Below are positions 33,809 through 42,319 of a stretch of 64,000 bases of DNA, one piece after another; position 1 is the stretch's first letter, and each line of letters opens with the position of its first letter. The notes under the pieces were generated by a model that was not told the DNA's origin, did no database searches, and worked only from the letters and a program-made list of their open reading frames with translations. The position numbers were made by a program, and so were the translations under genes. The DNA lies in assembly GCA_965246785.1 (NCBI GenBank), contig CBDFFM010000011.1:192427-256426 (forward strand), given 5' to 3'. This stretch comes from UBA1952 sp965246785 (GTDB lineage: Bacteria; Bacteroidota; Bacteroidia; Chitinophagales; Chitinophagaceae).

Positions 33809-35069
33809 ACACTTCATTCTCGCAGCCCTTTTGTTGTTCGCTGAGCGCACAGCTGCCCAAAGTGACACGCTTCGCATTTGCACCTACAACTTGTTGAATT
33901 ACGGTAACTCAGCCAACACCTATCCGTACAAAAATGCCCGGCTTAGCCCCATCCTGCAGGAGATAAAGCCCTCCATCGCGTGCTTCAATGAAGTGTCCAC
34001 AGCGCAGCCGGGAATGCTGGATACTCTCGTTCGGCAGATGCCGTTTGCGGCCGCGCATGGGCCGGTTCATAACACGGTCGGCACCACGCAGCTTGACGGA
34101 TTATTCTGGCGGCTTGGCAAATTTCGTTTGCTGCACGACAGCATTATTTGCAGCGATGTCCGGGATATTGTCGCTTACGACTTGTACTATGATTATCCCG
34201 ATCTACCCCTCTACCATGATACCGTAAAGCTCACGGTCATAACCGCGCACTTGAAGTCTTCCAACGCGTCTGCGGACAAGGCAGACCGAGCGGGTGAAAC
34301 AGCGAAAGTATCCGCCTACCTTGCGGCTCTTAATAAGGCAGCGAATTACATGATGCTGGGCGACTTCAATCTTTATACAAGCTCCGAAATCGCCTACCAG
34401 AACCTGACCAATCCAAGCAATCCGAATGCGCGCCTCAACGACCCGTTGAACCGTCCCGGCAGTTGGGACAACAACGCCAGCTTTGGCGATATTCACACCC
34501 AATCGCCGCGCCTTGCTACCCTGCCGGACGGAGGTGCCAGCGGTGGGCTTGACTCGCGCTTTGACTTTGTCCTGGTGTCGGACGCGGTGCTCAGCGGCGC
34601 TAAGGGTGTTAAATTCCTGCCCGGCAGCTACAAGGCATTGGGCAATGACGGCCAGCATTACGGCAAGGCATTGACGGACATGCCTGCAAACAGCATGGTT
34701 TCGGCGTCCATTGCGCAGGCACTTTATGAATGTTCCGACCACCTGCCCGTCTTCGCCGATTTTGCATTCACGCCCCTGCATCTTAGCCCACCGGCTGGTA
34801 TTGCGGGAGGAAGCGAAAGCTTGCAACTTTCCTTAGCAGTAGTAAATCCTTTTACCGGCAGCATAAACCTTCTCGCAACCCCAGAGATAGGCCAGGCCGC
34901 GTTGAATTATCAACTGCTTTCTATTGCTGGCAAGCTGCTCCAAAGCGGGTCAATCACTTTGCCTGACAATCGCATTCATGTTGAGCCTGACCTTGCCCCT
35001 GGTGTCTATTTCCTCCGGATATGGAATGCATCCGGCGAAGCGGCGAATTACAGGCTTATTCATTACTAG
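33792..35069 (+). CDS. Secreted endonuclease/exonuclease/phosphatase-family protein with T9SS tail
   Basis: This is a 425-residue protein with a signal peptide (LAALLLFAERTAAQ) and an EEP-fold domain. Family motifs are present: ICTYNLLNYG (Asn), CFNEV (metal-binding Glu), MLGDFNLY, SRFDFVLVSD and CSDHLPVFADF (catalytic Asp-His). The last 80 residues are a type A T9SS domain (LAVVNPFTGSINLLATPE ... LAPGVYFLRIWNASGEA). It should therefore be exported and may act as an extracellular nuclease or phosphodiesterase. Its start lies within the last codons of the integrase gene, so it is probably cargo of the same element. Confidence 0.87.
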   Translation: MSLSLRHFILAALLLFAERTAAQSDTLRICTYNLLNYGNSANTYPYKNARLSPILQEIKPSIACFNEVSTAQPGMLDTLVRQMPFAAAHGPVHNTVGTTQLDGLFWRLGKFRLLHDSIICSDVRDIVAYDLYYDYPDLPLYHDTVKLTVITAHLKSSNASADKADRAGETAKVSAYLAALNKAANYMMLGDFNLYTSSEIAYQNLTNPSNPNARLNDPLNRPGSWDNNASFGDIHTQSPRLATLPDGGASGGLDSRFDFVLVSDAVLSGAKGVKFLPGSYKALGNDGQHYGKALTDMPANSMVSASIAQALYECSDHLPVFADFAFTPLHLSPPAGIAGGSESLQLSLAVVNPFTGSINLLATPEIGQAALNYQLLSIAGKLLQSGSITLPDNRIHVEPDLAPGVYFLRIWNASGEAANYRLIHY

Positions 35070-35074
35070 CCTGG

Positions 35075-35314
35075 CTACAGTCCCGCAAGCACTTCACTGA
35101 TCGCCTTCAGCAATCCGGTATCGGGTGCTTTCTTACTTTCCACATCTTCAGCGCCCATCAAAGCGCGAAACTCGCCTTGGTCATCTCGCTCAAAAGTCAC
35201 TTCTATGCCTTCAATCAGAACAACAAAGCGAAGCGTATAACCAAGCACAACCAGCCTGACAGGGAACTCCAACTCTTCGCCCTTGAAGCAGACAGGCAGC
35301 AGCATTTCATCCAT
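35075..35314 (-). CDS. Small conserved Bacteroidota protein of unknown function
   Basis: This 79-residue protein converges on the EEP gene, stop to stop within 5 bases. The sequence MDEMLLPVCFKGEELEFPVRLVVLGYT ... FERDDQGEFRAL matches a short beta-rich family I recall from Bacteroidota genomes, with a pattern LLPVxxxGxExEFP and a later F(E/D)xDxxxxFRA. No function is known. Confidence 0.7.
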   Translation of the reverse strand: MDEMLLPVCFKGEELEFPVRLVVLGYTLRFVVLIEGIEVTFERDDQGEFRALMGAEDVESKKAPDTGLLKAISEVLAGL

Positions 35315-35401
35315 AAGAACGCGAAGCTCCTCTGTTTACCTCCTCTGGCATAATAATTAGAGCCGAGAGCCTGATTGCTTCACATTCTAAAATCAAGCTC
35401 T

Positions 35402-35578
35402 ATGGCAGACGACAAAAACAGTACAGGGAGGCAGGACGCAATCCGCGTGGATTCAAACGACCCAAGCGAGGTGGAATACTTGCACAGCCAACACCCCGAC
35501 AATACCCATCAGGAAGTTGTGGACGCCGTCAAGAAATACGGGCCTATCCGGGCAGATATTGAGAAGCATTTGAAGTAA
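35402..35578 (+). CDS. DUF3606 domain protein
   Basis: This is a 58-residue protein, MADDKNSTGRQDAIRVDSND ... EVVDAVKKYGPIRADIEKHLK, matching DUF3606 over its whole length. The ATG at 35402 is preferred to the upstream in-frame codon because the family begins at MADDK. DUF3606 proteins are small, acidic-basic helical proteins of unknown role. A strong terminator follows 24 bases later. Confidence 0.85.
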   Translation: MADDKNSTGRQDAIRVDSNDPSEVEYLHSQHPDNTHQEVVDAVKKYGPIRADIEKHLK

Positions 35579-35602
35579 CCGTAACCAGCTACCATAATTG
35601 AC

Positions 35603-35629
35603 GCCTCGCACCTGCGAGGCATTTTTTTT
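35603..35629 (+). terminator. Terminator after the DUF3606 gene
   Basis: GCCTCGC (35603-35609) pairs perfectly with GCGAGGC (35614-35620) around a 4-base loop, followed by A and T8. Confidence 0.92.
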
Positions 35630-35731
35630 GTGGAGCAGAGGCACGGCAATAACAATTCAATAATTAACACGAATTGAAAACGATGATTATTTTTAACAGG
35701 TGGTTTTGTTGAATAAACACCGCCCTATATC

Positions 35732-36145
35732 ATGGTAACGATAGACGATATCTTGCATCATATCGCTCAAGACTTGCGCTGCTATAGCGACGCAGATTCA
35801 AAGGCAGCGATTGACGAGTTTGTTACCGGCTGCATGTTCGACATGCGCATATCCATCACCACAGACCTGGAAGAAACGGAGATCAACTACTTGAACCGCT
35901 ACGGTCAGGGCCGCACCTTTTATTTCCGCCTGCCGAACTATGAGCGCGGCAAGGCGCTCGCCGCCGAGCTGTTCTATCTTATCCGGGGCATAAGGCCGGA
36001 CATGAGTAGTTACACCGGTGATAAGTTCAACCCGCAAGACGCGCTCTATCTTTTCCTGCACTTAGGCAGCATTAACCCGCCGCCGGTTACTGACGTGCTG
36101 CCGCTCATTAACCAAGTAAGGCTAAACCAGATTTTGCAGAATTAG
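35732..36145 (+). CDS. Hypothetical cytoplasmic protein
   Basis: This is a 137-residue protein of mixed alpha/beta character with no signal peptide. Recognisable features are only general: an amphipathic N-terminal helix (VTIDDILHHIAQDL) and a strand-rich centre (FDMRISITTDLEETEINYLNRYGQGRTFYFRL). It overlaps the 3' end of the convergent P4-type integrase gene by 38 bases. Unrecognised; likely cargo of the mobile element. Confidence 0.6.
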   Translation: MVTIDDILHHIAQDLRCYSDADSKAAIDEFVTGCMFDMRISITTDLEETEINYLNRYGQGRTFYFRLPNYERGKALAAELFYLIRGIRPDMSSYTGDKFNPQDALYLFLHLGSINPPPVTDVLPLINQVRLNQILQN

Positions 36146-37391
36146 CGCGGGTGTTATTGACTTCGACAGTTGGCTTTTCTCTTTGCACCTCGTCAATGTA
36201 GTCCGCCCATTGCTGCATCATCACTTTTCGCTCGCCTAAAAAATCTGCTCTATCGTATGCCTGATTGACTTTGCCTTTCGGTAAGTGAGCCAGCTGCCGG
36301 TCTACCACTTCATGCCTATACCCGAGCCTTTCTTTGATGGTACTCATCGCTAACGCTCTAAATCCATGTCCAGTCATTCGGCGGTAGTAGTCCATTCTTC
36401 GTAACGCCATCAGCAGCGTTGTGTTGCTCATGGGCTTATCGCGCCGGGTAAAGCTGGGAAACAAATAGTTTGGGCTAAGACCGACTGACTCAACTCGCTT
36501 TCGACTGATTGTTTCCAATTCGCGCAACAATGCAATAGCCTGTTTAGAAAGCGGCACGGTATGAGCCGATTTCATTTTCATGCGCTCAGGCGGTATCCGC
36601 CATTCCGCCCTGTCAAAATTAACCTCATCCCACCGCGCTTCCAACAATTCCGACGTTCGGACGAATGTCAAAATCATCAGCCACATGGCAATTGTCGTTT
36701 GCCGATAAAGCCGACCGGTATTGACGTTCAGCTTTCGCAATAGTTCCGGTAACTCCTCTATCGTGATAGCGGCAAAATGGCCGGGACGATGCGGAAACAG
36801 CGCACCTTTCAGGTCTCTTGTTTTATCACTTTCAGCCCGCCCCGTTACGACCGCATAGCGAAAGACCTGGCCGATAGCCCGCAATACGCGCCGGGCAAGT
36901 TCATTGGTCTTTCGTTCTTCAATCCTGCGAACACATGCGTAGATCATTGGCGGTGTAATCTCTGAAACGGGCATCTTGCCAAAGAAGGGAAAGACGTTTT
37001 TTTCGAGCCTGCTAAGCGTATTGTCGTGTGTTCTGTCGGCCCACCGTGACTTATACTCTTGAAGCCATTCCCGTGCTACGAGTTCAAACGTTTGCGCCGA
37101 TGCATATTTTGCAAGGATTTTTTGTTCTCGCTTTATCTGATTGGGGTTGATTCCGCCAGCAATATCCGCTCTTGCTGCATCACGCTTTTCTCTCGCCTGC
37201 ACCAAGCTTACCGCCGGATAGTTGCCATGCGTCAGCAGCTTTTCTTTGCCGCAGATTTTATAGCGTTGTCTCCAGATTTTTGTTCCGCTTGACCGCACCT
37301 CCAGATAAAGGCCACTACTGTCGCGCAATTTATAAGGACTGCTTTGCGGCTTTGCATGGCGACAGTCCAAGTCCGATAAGGCCATTGGCAC
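36108..37391 (-). CDS. P4-type tyrosine integrase with DUF4102 arm-binding domain
   Basis: This is a 427-residue recombinase of the kind that inserts genomic islands into tRNA genes. The N-terminal DUF4102 arm-binding domain (YKLRDSSGLYLEVRSSGTKIWRQRYKICGKEK) is followed by a SAM-like domain and the catalytic domain. Catalytic residues are Arg in FVRTSELLEARW, the HGFR box in MTGHGFRALAMST, His in QLAHLPKG and Tyr in NQAYDRADF. Its 5' end faces a tRNA 3' fragment at 37563, the normal arrangement of int beside att. ATG at 37385 is an equally possible start. Confidence 0.93.
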   Translation of the reverse strand: MPMALSDLDCRHAKPQSSPYKLRDSSGLYLEVRSSGTKIWRQRYKICGKEKLLTHGNYPAVSLVQAREKRDAARADIAGGINPNQIKREQKILAKYASAQTFELVAREWLQEYKSRWADRTHDNTLSRLEKNVFPFFGKMPVSEITPPMIYACVRRIEERKTNELARRVLRAIGQVFRYAVVTGRAESDKTRDLKGALFPHRPGHFAAITIEELPELLRKLNVNTGRLYRQTTIAMWLMILTFVRTSELLEARWDEVNFDRAEWRIPPERMKMKSAHTVPLSKQAIALLRELETISRKRVESVGLSPNYLFPSFTRRDKPMSNTTLLMALRRMDYYRRMTGHGFRALAMSTIKERLGYRHEVVDRQLAHLPKGKVNQAYDRADFLGERKVMMQQWADYIDEVQREKPTVEVNNTRANSAKSGLALLG

Positions 37392-37503
37392 CTCCTAAAC
37401 GAGTGGGTAAGATATTATGGGAAGAAAATGTTACCCACTTTCTTACCCGCCCAATAGGCATACATCCCTAAGTTCCATAGGAGCGCATAAGGCCATTATA
37501 ACA

Positions 37504-37531
37504 AAAAACCCTCGTGAATACAAGGGTTTTT
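37504..37531. terminator. Terminator-like hairpin between integrase and second tRNA fragment
   Basis: AAAAACCCT (37504-37512) pairs with AGGGTTTTT (37523-37531) around a 10-base loop, with A/T tails on both strands. It lies 32 bases past the 3' end of the tRNA remnant and may be its native terminator. Confidence 0.65.
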
Positions 37532-37562
37532 GGACTTCGCTGGATAGGAAAATATTGATAGA

Positions 37563-37586
37563 TGGTGGCCCGAGCCGGATTTGAAC
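37563..37586 (-). other. tRNA 3'-end fragment (second putative attachment site)
   Basis: On the minus strand, G then TTCAAAT (T-loop), CCGGC (T-stem), TCGGGCC (acceptor), A, CCA: a complete tRNA 3' terminus of 24 bases. The 5' T-stem and the rest of a cloverleaf are absent to the right. It differs from the tRNA-Phe fragment at 32375, so a different tRNA was targeted. The anticodon cannot be known from this piece. Confidence 0.65.
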
Positions 37587-37765
37587 TGAGTCTATTAAGT
37601 GTTTGAGTCAATGGGCGCTTTCAACACGAACTCTTCATGGTTACCCGCATAATTACCCGCGGTCTGTGAAAGCCGTTTCAATTTTAATGCTCGTATCATC
37701 CATCCTTAAACGTTGAGTTCAGTCCAACCACACGTTTGGCAATCCCAGTATTTCTTTACGCGCTC

Positions 37766-38992
37766 TTAATTACGGATAAGATCACCCGGAGAAATTTGAA
37801 ATGAAAGTTGCCACTTGTTAGTGTGAAGCGCATCCTGGTCGCTAGATGCTGGAGGAATTGCTGCAAGCTTTCCAATATTGGGAATGTCCACGCCCATTGA
37901 ATATTGCACCAAAGAAAAATTGTCAGACAATTGCAGTGCTTTTAAGTACGCTTCAGACCCAATGATATAAGCGGGGCGACAGTATGCAAAAAGGGACCAG
38001 CCGGATTTGCCAAGCCGAAAGCTTACATTGGCATCAAAGCCAAGATTGATATTTCCGAAGAGAGATTTTAGTTCAAAAGGTGAGTTGAGGACAGGAACCT
38101 CTGTTGCAACTTTTGGAGAGAATTCTACGAGCGCCCAGGTACCCTTAGTAGCGCTATGAAAAAGTGGGTAGTTGATATTAATAACCAAATTTCCCCCATT
38201 GCCAGTTAGCGTTCTAAATTTTGCCTCCTCAGCTTTCGAGGTGTCAGAGGTCGAGGTAATAAGAGTGTTTAAAGCAAACTTAATGGGCCCCGTAAAGAAT
38301 GAAAGTAGTTCAGGATTGACCGCTCCCGCATTTTCCCATCCATAAAGTGCAACACGATTCCCACCCTGGAATGATTTACCTGCCGACCGCCGATAAACCA
38401 TTGAAGCCTCAGTTGCGTTTCGAGCCGGGAAGAAGCGATTGATTATTTTGGGGCGACCATAAATCCTATTTACTCCCCAATACCCAATAGCTAAAGAATC
38501 CAGCGTCCCTTTCAAGTTTTTAAGCCGTGGAATGCGCTCATCTTGCTTTTCAACAATCGAGACGTTTTCCTTTGCCGAATTGGTGGGAATGTTGGAAATC
38601 GCATCTACAACCTTGTCCACCCTCTCTGCCAGTTGATGAATAAACTCCCCTTCATGGCATGCACGATAAGGCACAATTCTATTTTCAGGATCTTCTAAAG
38701 CAGTACGCCACTCCTTTACCTGCCCATACAATTTGTCCGATTCAACATCATTATCCTTACCTGAAACAACCTTAAAATATTTATCCAGAGCGGAAGCATC
38801 AATCGTACAATCGCTTTTCACATCGTCCTCCTCACTTAGAAACTTAGTCACGCCTCCTGGCATTTGCGCCCATGTAAAGCATGGTGTGAAACACAGTAGC
38901 GCTACGAAAGCAAAGCGGCGAAGCCATTTACATGCGGCAATTCCCTTAGTTGGAGCGTGTTTTGCGGGAGCAAACAAGAAAGTAAGTTTCAC
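37766..38992 (-). CDS. Exported protein of unknown function, possibly outer-membrane
   Basis: This is a 408-residue protein with a signal peptide whose hydrophobic core is FAFVALLCFTPCFTWAQ after a basic n-region. The N-terminal half is helical and charged. The C-terminal half has alternating strands (LVININYPLFHSA, TWALVEFSPKVA, INLGFDANVSFRLG, WSLFAYCRPAYII) that suggest beta-barrel strands, and it ends WQLSFQISPGDLIRN. No family recognised. It lies alone just inside the second att-like site. Base composition is more AT-rich than in the first 32 kb, in keeping with acquired DNA. Confidence 0.65.
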   Translation of the reverse strand: MKLTFLFAPAKHAPTKGIAACKWLRRFAFVALLCFTPCFTWAQMPGGVTKFLSEEDDVKSDCTIDASALDKYFKVVSGKDNDVESDKLYGQVKEWRTALEDPENRIVPYRACHEGEFIHQLAERVDKVVDAISNIPTNSAKENVSIVEKQDERIPRLKNLKGTLDSLAIGYWGVNRIYGRPKIINRFFPARNATEASMVYRRSAGKSFQGGNRVALYGWENAGAVNPELLSFFTGPIKFALNTLITSTSDTSKAEEAKFRTLTGNGGNLVININYPLFHSATKGTWALVEFSPKVATEVPVLNSPFELKSLFGNINLGFDANVSFRLGKSGWSLFAYCRPAYIIGSEAYLKALQLSDNFSLVQYSMGVDIPNIGKLAAIPPASSDQDALHTNKWQLSFQISPGDLIRN

Positions 38993-39232
38993 GGCGAAGA
39001 TTCTTATCGTATGTTAGAATAAATCAGGTTATACAGTTGGAGGCTACGAGGTATTTTCATTTTCTAACTAGTTATGACAAGTTTCGTGGTGGTAATCTTC
39101 AGATATTGCTGTTTCGCCGTCAAGCTTGCTCTGAGCAATTAAGCCGTTTGAATTAATAGAAGCGCGCAACGCGGGAATGTATCCGTTTTCAAGGTTTTGA
39201 TATTTCAGCACCAATAAACGTTCTGAAACGAG

Positions 39233-39409
39233 TCAAGGGATATACGCTTCATATTCGGAATACAACACCCGTGCATCTGAAATCCGGTAGAACTTTCCAA
39301 TATGCCGCATACTGCCAAGCCCAACTCCGAAATTTCTTGTGACTGCATCCTTATAACTGACGATGTCAAAGATGACCTTCCCGTAGGCTGTTGACAGTTC
39401 CCCGCCATC
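39233..39409 (-). pseudogene. Protein-like fragment without a start
   Basis: Between two stop codons the minus strand encodes 58 residues with protein-like composition (GKVIFDIVSYKDAV, FGVGLGSMRHIGKFYRI, DARVLYSEYEAYIP). There is no start codon near the beginning; the first Met is residue 32. A different-frame reading over the same DNA (39205-39456) looks less natural. I treat it as the C-terminal remnant of a decayed gene in an otherwise empty gap (38993-39524). Confidence 0.35.
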
Positions 39410-39524
39410 TTAACACGAAATAGCGACGGGCGGCGCAAAATGATAGCTCCCTGCATAATGATGAGCCGAAGTCATCTGCCTTTCTGGTCATTAAAGTGCT
39501 GTTACGAATTTGTTGCAAATTCGC

Positions 39525-39812
39525 TTATAGATCTGGACATTCAGGCAGACTCAACAGATTATCGGGTTGCTCACCGTCGTTTTCTGTCTTTAAATATTTC
39601 CTGCCAAGCCTGGTAGCTACGATGACATTTGCAGTACGCCCTCCTTGCGAAACATAAAATTCATAGCTATTGGCCTCAATACCGCGGATAGCTTCTGCTT
39701 CTGTAATCTTCCAGCGCGTGCCGTTATTGTTATAGCCGCCTACATGAGAGATGCGTTCGTGCGCGTTTTGACGGTCGGATTTTTTGATGCAGGAAATCTG
39801 ATGCTGGGACAT
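39525..39812 (-). CDS. DUF3892 domain protein
   Basis: This 95-residue protein matches DUF3892 throughout: ISCIKKSDRQNAHERISHVGG, WKITEAEAIRGIEANSYEFYV, GGRTANVIVATRLGRKYLKTE and the terminal GEQPDNLLSLPECP. It is a small cytoplasmic protein of unknown role that is frequent in mobile and accessory DNA. It is 26 bases downstream of a second, more divergent DUF3892-like gene on the same strand, and the two are probably one operon. Confidence 0.88.
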   Translation of the reverse strand: MSQHQISCIKKSDRQNAHERISHVGGYNNNGTRWKITEAEAIRGIEANSYEFYVSQGGRTANVIVATRLGRKYLKTENDGEQPDNLLSLPECPDL

Positions 39813-39838
39813 AAAGAAGGTGCATTAATGGTTGTCAG

Positions 39839-40183
39839 TTATGCTTGAAGATTTGAATAAAAAAAGCCCATATCAATCAGGTTGTCAAGGTTATCGCTTA
39901 CCACGCCGTTCCTATGGGTTCTCAGTATTTCCCGCTTGTCGCTCGGCGTTTCGTAACCAACCTGCTCACCTTTAGTCCATGTGCCCGAAGTATAGTCCCA
40001 CACGATAGTCAGTACGGATTTTTGGGCTTTTAGCAGTTTCAGCACCTCCGCCTCACTGGTCTTTTTCCCGATGCTGATCGTGGCGTCGTTGTCTTCATGA
40101 AGCATGACGTGTGAAATGCGTCTGGAGTCCTCTGTCTTGATAAACCAGACCCCTGAAATCAGGTGATCCGCCCATTTGGCCAT
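39839..40183 (-). CDS. DUF3892-like small protein
   Basis: This is a 114-residue protein starting MAKWADHLISGVWFIKTEDSRRISHVMLHEDND. The ISGV ... ISHV ... HEDN pattern and the later TKGEQVGYET are those of DUF3892-related proteins that often sit beside a canonical one. The ATG at 40183 was chosen because the upstream 84 residues look unlike protein and overlap the divergent regulator gene. Function unknown. Confidence 0.72.
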   Translation of the reverse strand: MAKWADHLISGVWFIKTEDSRRISHVMLHEDNDATISIGKKTSEAEVLKLLKAQKSVLTIVWDYTSGTWTKGEQVGYETPSDKREILRTHRNGVVSDNLDNLIDMGFFYSNLQA

Positions 40184-40390
40184 AGTGATAAATTTGCTGC
40201 AATGATAGCCTGCAGATAAAGGCGGCCAGCTGGTAAAAAACTGGTTTGTTACGGGATTATTCCTGTTACGCGTTCTATAATAATTTATTAAGCGCCGCCA
40301 CGCAAACCCGGAAAAATCCGGTAGGTCTGCATCGCCCCCCGGTCTATTTTTACGCACTACCTCTCTGTACGAGAGTTGATTAGAAAATAC

Positions 40391-41080
40391 ATGCAACCGG
40401 CAGGCCTGATCCATATTGCTTACGCTGACGATCATATCGTCATAAGGAAAGGAATCTGTGAGTTGCTGAACTCATTGGGTAGTTGCCATGTAGATATTGA
40501 GGCGGACAACGGACAGGAACTGCTTGAAAAATTGAAAGTATCTAATGGCAATATTGACATCTGTATACTGGATATATTCATGCCGGTTCTTAACGGGTTT
40601 GACACGCTCATAGCCCTACTAAAGCAATGGCCGCAGATGCGTGTGCTGATCTTCACCGGCCATAACACAGATTACTTTCTGATAAAGGCAATTATGGCCG
40701 GCGCGAACGGTTACCTTCTTAAGAATTGCAGTCCGCGGGAACTGGAAACCGCGCTTATTGCCATTCATGAGCACGGCATCTACCACTCCGAGATCATGTC
40801 CTCCAAGTTCTTTCGCTCGGTGATTAAGAATAAAGTCAAGCTGCCGCAGTTCAGTGACCGGGAAGCCGAGCTGCTCAAACTCTGCTGCAGTGATCTAAGC
40901 TATGTGCAGATCGCCGAGAGGATGAGCATCACGCCAAAAAGCGTGGACTGGCACCGCGAATGCCTGTTTAAAAAGCTACAGGTAGGCAGCCGCTCCGGCC
41001 TTGTCATGTGCGCCATTCAATTCGGACTGGTCCCGCTGCAGGTTGATTCAACAAGCCATATAATCTCCGAAGAACAGTAA
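40391..41080 (+). CDS. NarL/FixJ-family response regulator
   Basis: This is a 229-residue two-component regulator. The receiver domain (about residues 5-120) has the acidic pocket YADDH, the phospho-acceptor Asp in ICILDIFMP, and Thr/Lys switch residues in IFTGHN and YLLKNCSP. The C-terminal LuxR-type HTH is at LPQFSDREAELLKLCCSDLSYVQIAERM ... KSVDWHRECLFKKL. ATG at 40391 starts closer to the receiver than the in-frame codon at 40376. Its likely partner is the histidine kinase at 42316, two genes downstream. Confidence 0.93.
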   Translation: MQPAGLIHIAYADDHIVIRKGICELLNSLGSCHVDIEADNGQELLEKLKVSNGNIDICILDIFMPVLNGFDTLIALLKQWPQMRVLIFTGHNTDYFLIKAIMAGANGYLLKNCSPRELETALIAIHEHGIYHSEIMSSKFFRSVIKNKVKLPQFSDREAELLKLCCSDLSYVQIAERMSITPKSVDWHRECLFKKLQVGSRSGLVMCAIQFGLVPLQVDSTSHIISEEQ

Positions 41081-41109
41081 TCATTTTTCACCTTTTCAAT
41101 CCACCGCCC

Positions 41110-41634
41110 ATGCAGAAAATCACCCTTCTCCTCGCCGCCACCGCCTGCATCATGTTTGCGGCCTGTAACCAATCCGGCAGTAATTCCGACACGCAACAAC
41201 CCGGCAACGATACGCCTCGTTCCGCCATGAGAACGGTGGGTACTGCCGACTCGGCGAAAGCATATATCTCTATTGACACGGCCAACAAAATGCTCGGCAG
41301 CTATCTCAACAGTATCAATGCCTCATCCGAAGATTCAGAATTGAGATCCGTTATTATTGACGCTGATGCGCTGCGCAGCTTTCTTACCAGCCCGGAGGGA
41401 CAGGACGTTTCGCAGATGAAAATTATGTTCGCGCATACGCTGGATTACATAAACAAGGGAGGAAAGGATAGACGCTGCGGATACCGCAGCGGTGCCCTAA
41501 CTTTAATTCTAGCCGGATATAACGACGCGGGTAATTACATCTATTATCACAACGGTGTCGAAGACAACGGCTTGCCGTGCCCCGCATTGTGCCCGGTTGT
41601 CGGCACAGCTAAGGATGATATGCTTCCACATTGA
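41110..41634 (+). CDS. Conserved Bacteroidota lipoprotein of unknown function
   Basis: This 174-residue protein has a lipoprotein signal (MQKITLLLAATACIMFAAC, lipidated Cys19). After a Ser/Asn/Gln-rich linker comes a conserved domain with INxxNKMLGSYLNSIN, DADALRSFLTS, MKIMFAHTLDYINKGG, GALTLILAGYNDAGNYIYY and a CPALCP Cys pair. I recall this layout from many Bacteroidota lipoproteins but know no function. It lies 29 bases after the response regulator, in line with the membrane protein and kinase, so it may be part of the sensing unit. Confidence 0.72.
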   Translation: MQKITLLLAATACIMFAACNQSGSNSDTQQPGNDTPRSAMRTVGTADSAKAYISIDTANKMLGSYLNSINASSEDSELRSVIIDADALRSFLTSPEGQDVSQMKIMFAHTLDYINKGGKDRRCGYRSGALTLILAGYNDAGNYIYYHNGVEDNGLPCPALCPVVGTAKDDMLPH

Positions 41635-41647
41635 TTGAACTCTTTCC

Positions 41648-42319
41648 TTGAAAGTCAGCTTTCTCATTGGCCTTTATCGGATTTATGTTGTAATCCTGCT
41701 TACCGCTTGGATTATAAGCCTGGTCCGGTTCAAAAGGTGGAATGGCGGATTGCGTATCTTCTCACTGCTGCTCGGACTTACGTTTTTTGCGGAATGCCTG
41801 GCCTATTACTGCGCAATCCGCTACCACAACAACATGCCGGTATACGGTATCTTCAATCTGATTCAGTTGTTCCTGGTGTGCCTGTATTTTAATTTCAGCA
41901 TTGATATCTTCAAGGGTAATAACGCCGGCATCTATGTGGGGCTGGGCGGCATTGCCGCAGGCACGTTAAATATTATCACCCTGCAGCCGTTGCAGCATCT
42001 GAATAATTACTTTCTGTTTTTTGAAGGCATCATCACCATCTCACTATCGCTGATTTCTTTTACCAGGTTAATGCTGCTCCAACAGGAGCAGGAGGACAGT
42101 TTGCCGTTATATTACAATCCGCATTTCTGGCTGTCTGCGGGCCTCACGTTTTTCTGGACCGCAACTTTTCTTAGCTGGGGCCTTTATGAATTCATGATTG
42201 TAAGGCACCCGCAAAGTACCTGGGTTGTAAATCTGATTATCCTGCTGGTGAATATGGTAACTTACGGAGGCATCGGCATTGTACTTTTCACTTATCGAAA
42301 AATGCGGCACGAGAGGTGA
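41648..42319 (+). CDS. Polytopic membrane protein of a sensory operon
   Basis: This is a 223-residue protein with six to seven membrane segments and short loops. It starts at TTG (41648-41650), 13 bases after the lipoprotein stop; no in-frame ATG precedes the first hydrophobic segment. The sequence contains FFAECLAYYCAIRYHNNMPVYGIFNLIQ, a pattern I recall from small integral proteins next to Bacteroidota kinases. Its stop overlaps the GTG start of the kinase (GTGA). A role as membrane sensor module for the short kinase is inferred from context only. Confidence 0.68.
   Translation: MKVSFLIGLYRIYVVILLTAWIISLVRFKRWNGGLRIFSLLLGLTFFAECLAYYCAIRYHNNMPVYGIFNLIQLFLVCLYFNFSIDIFKGNNAGIYVGLGGIAAGTLNIITLQPLQHLNNYFLFFEGIITISLSLISFTRLMLLQQEQEDSLPLYYNPHFWLSAGLTFFWTATFLSWGLYEFMIVRHPQSTWVVNLIILLVNMVTYGGIGIVLFTYRKMRHER

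Noticed and set aside
39205..39456. 83-codon minus-strand frame
   Set aside because: A different frame over the same DNA reads more like protein, and no promoter or domain supports this one.
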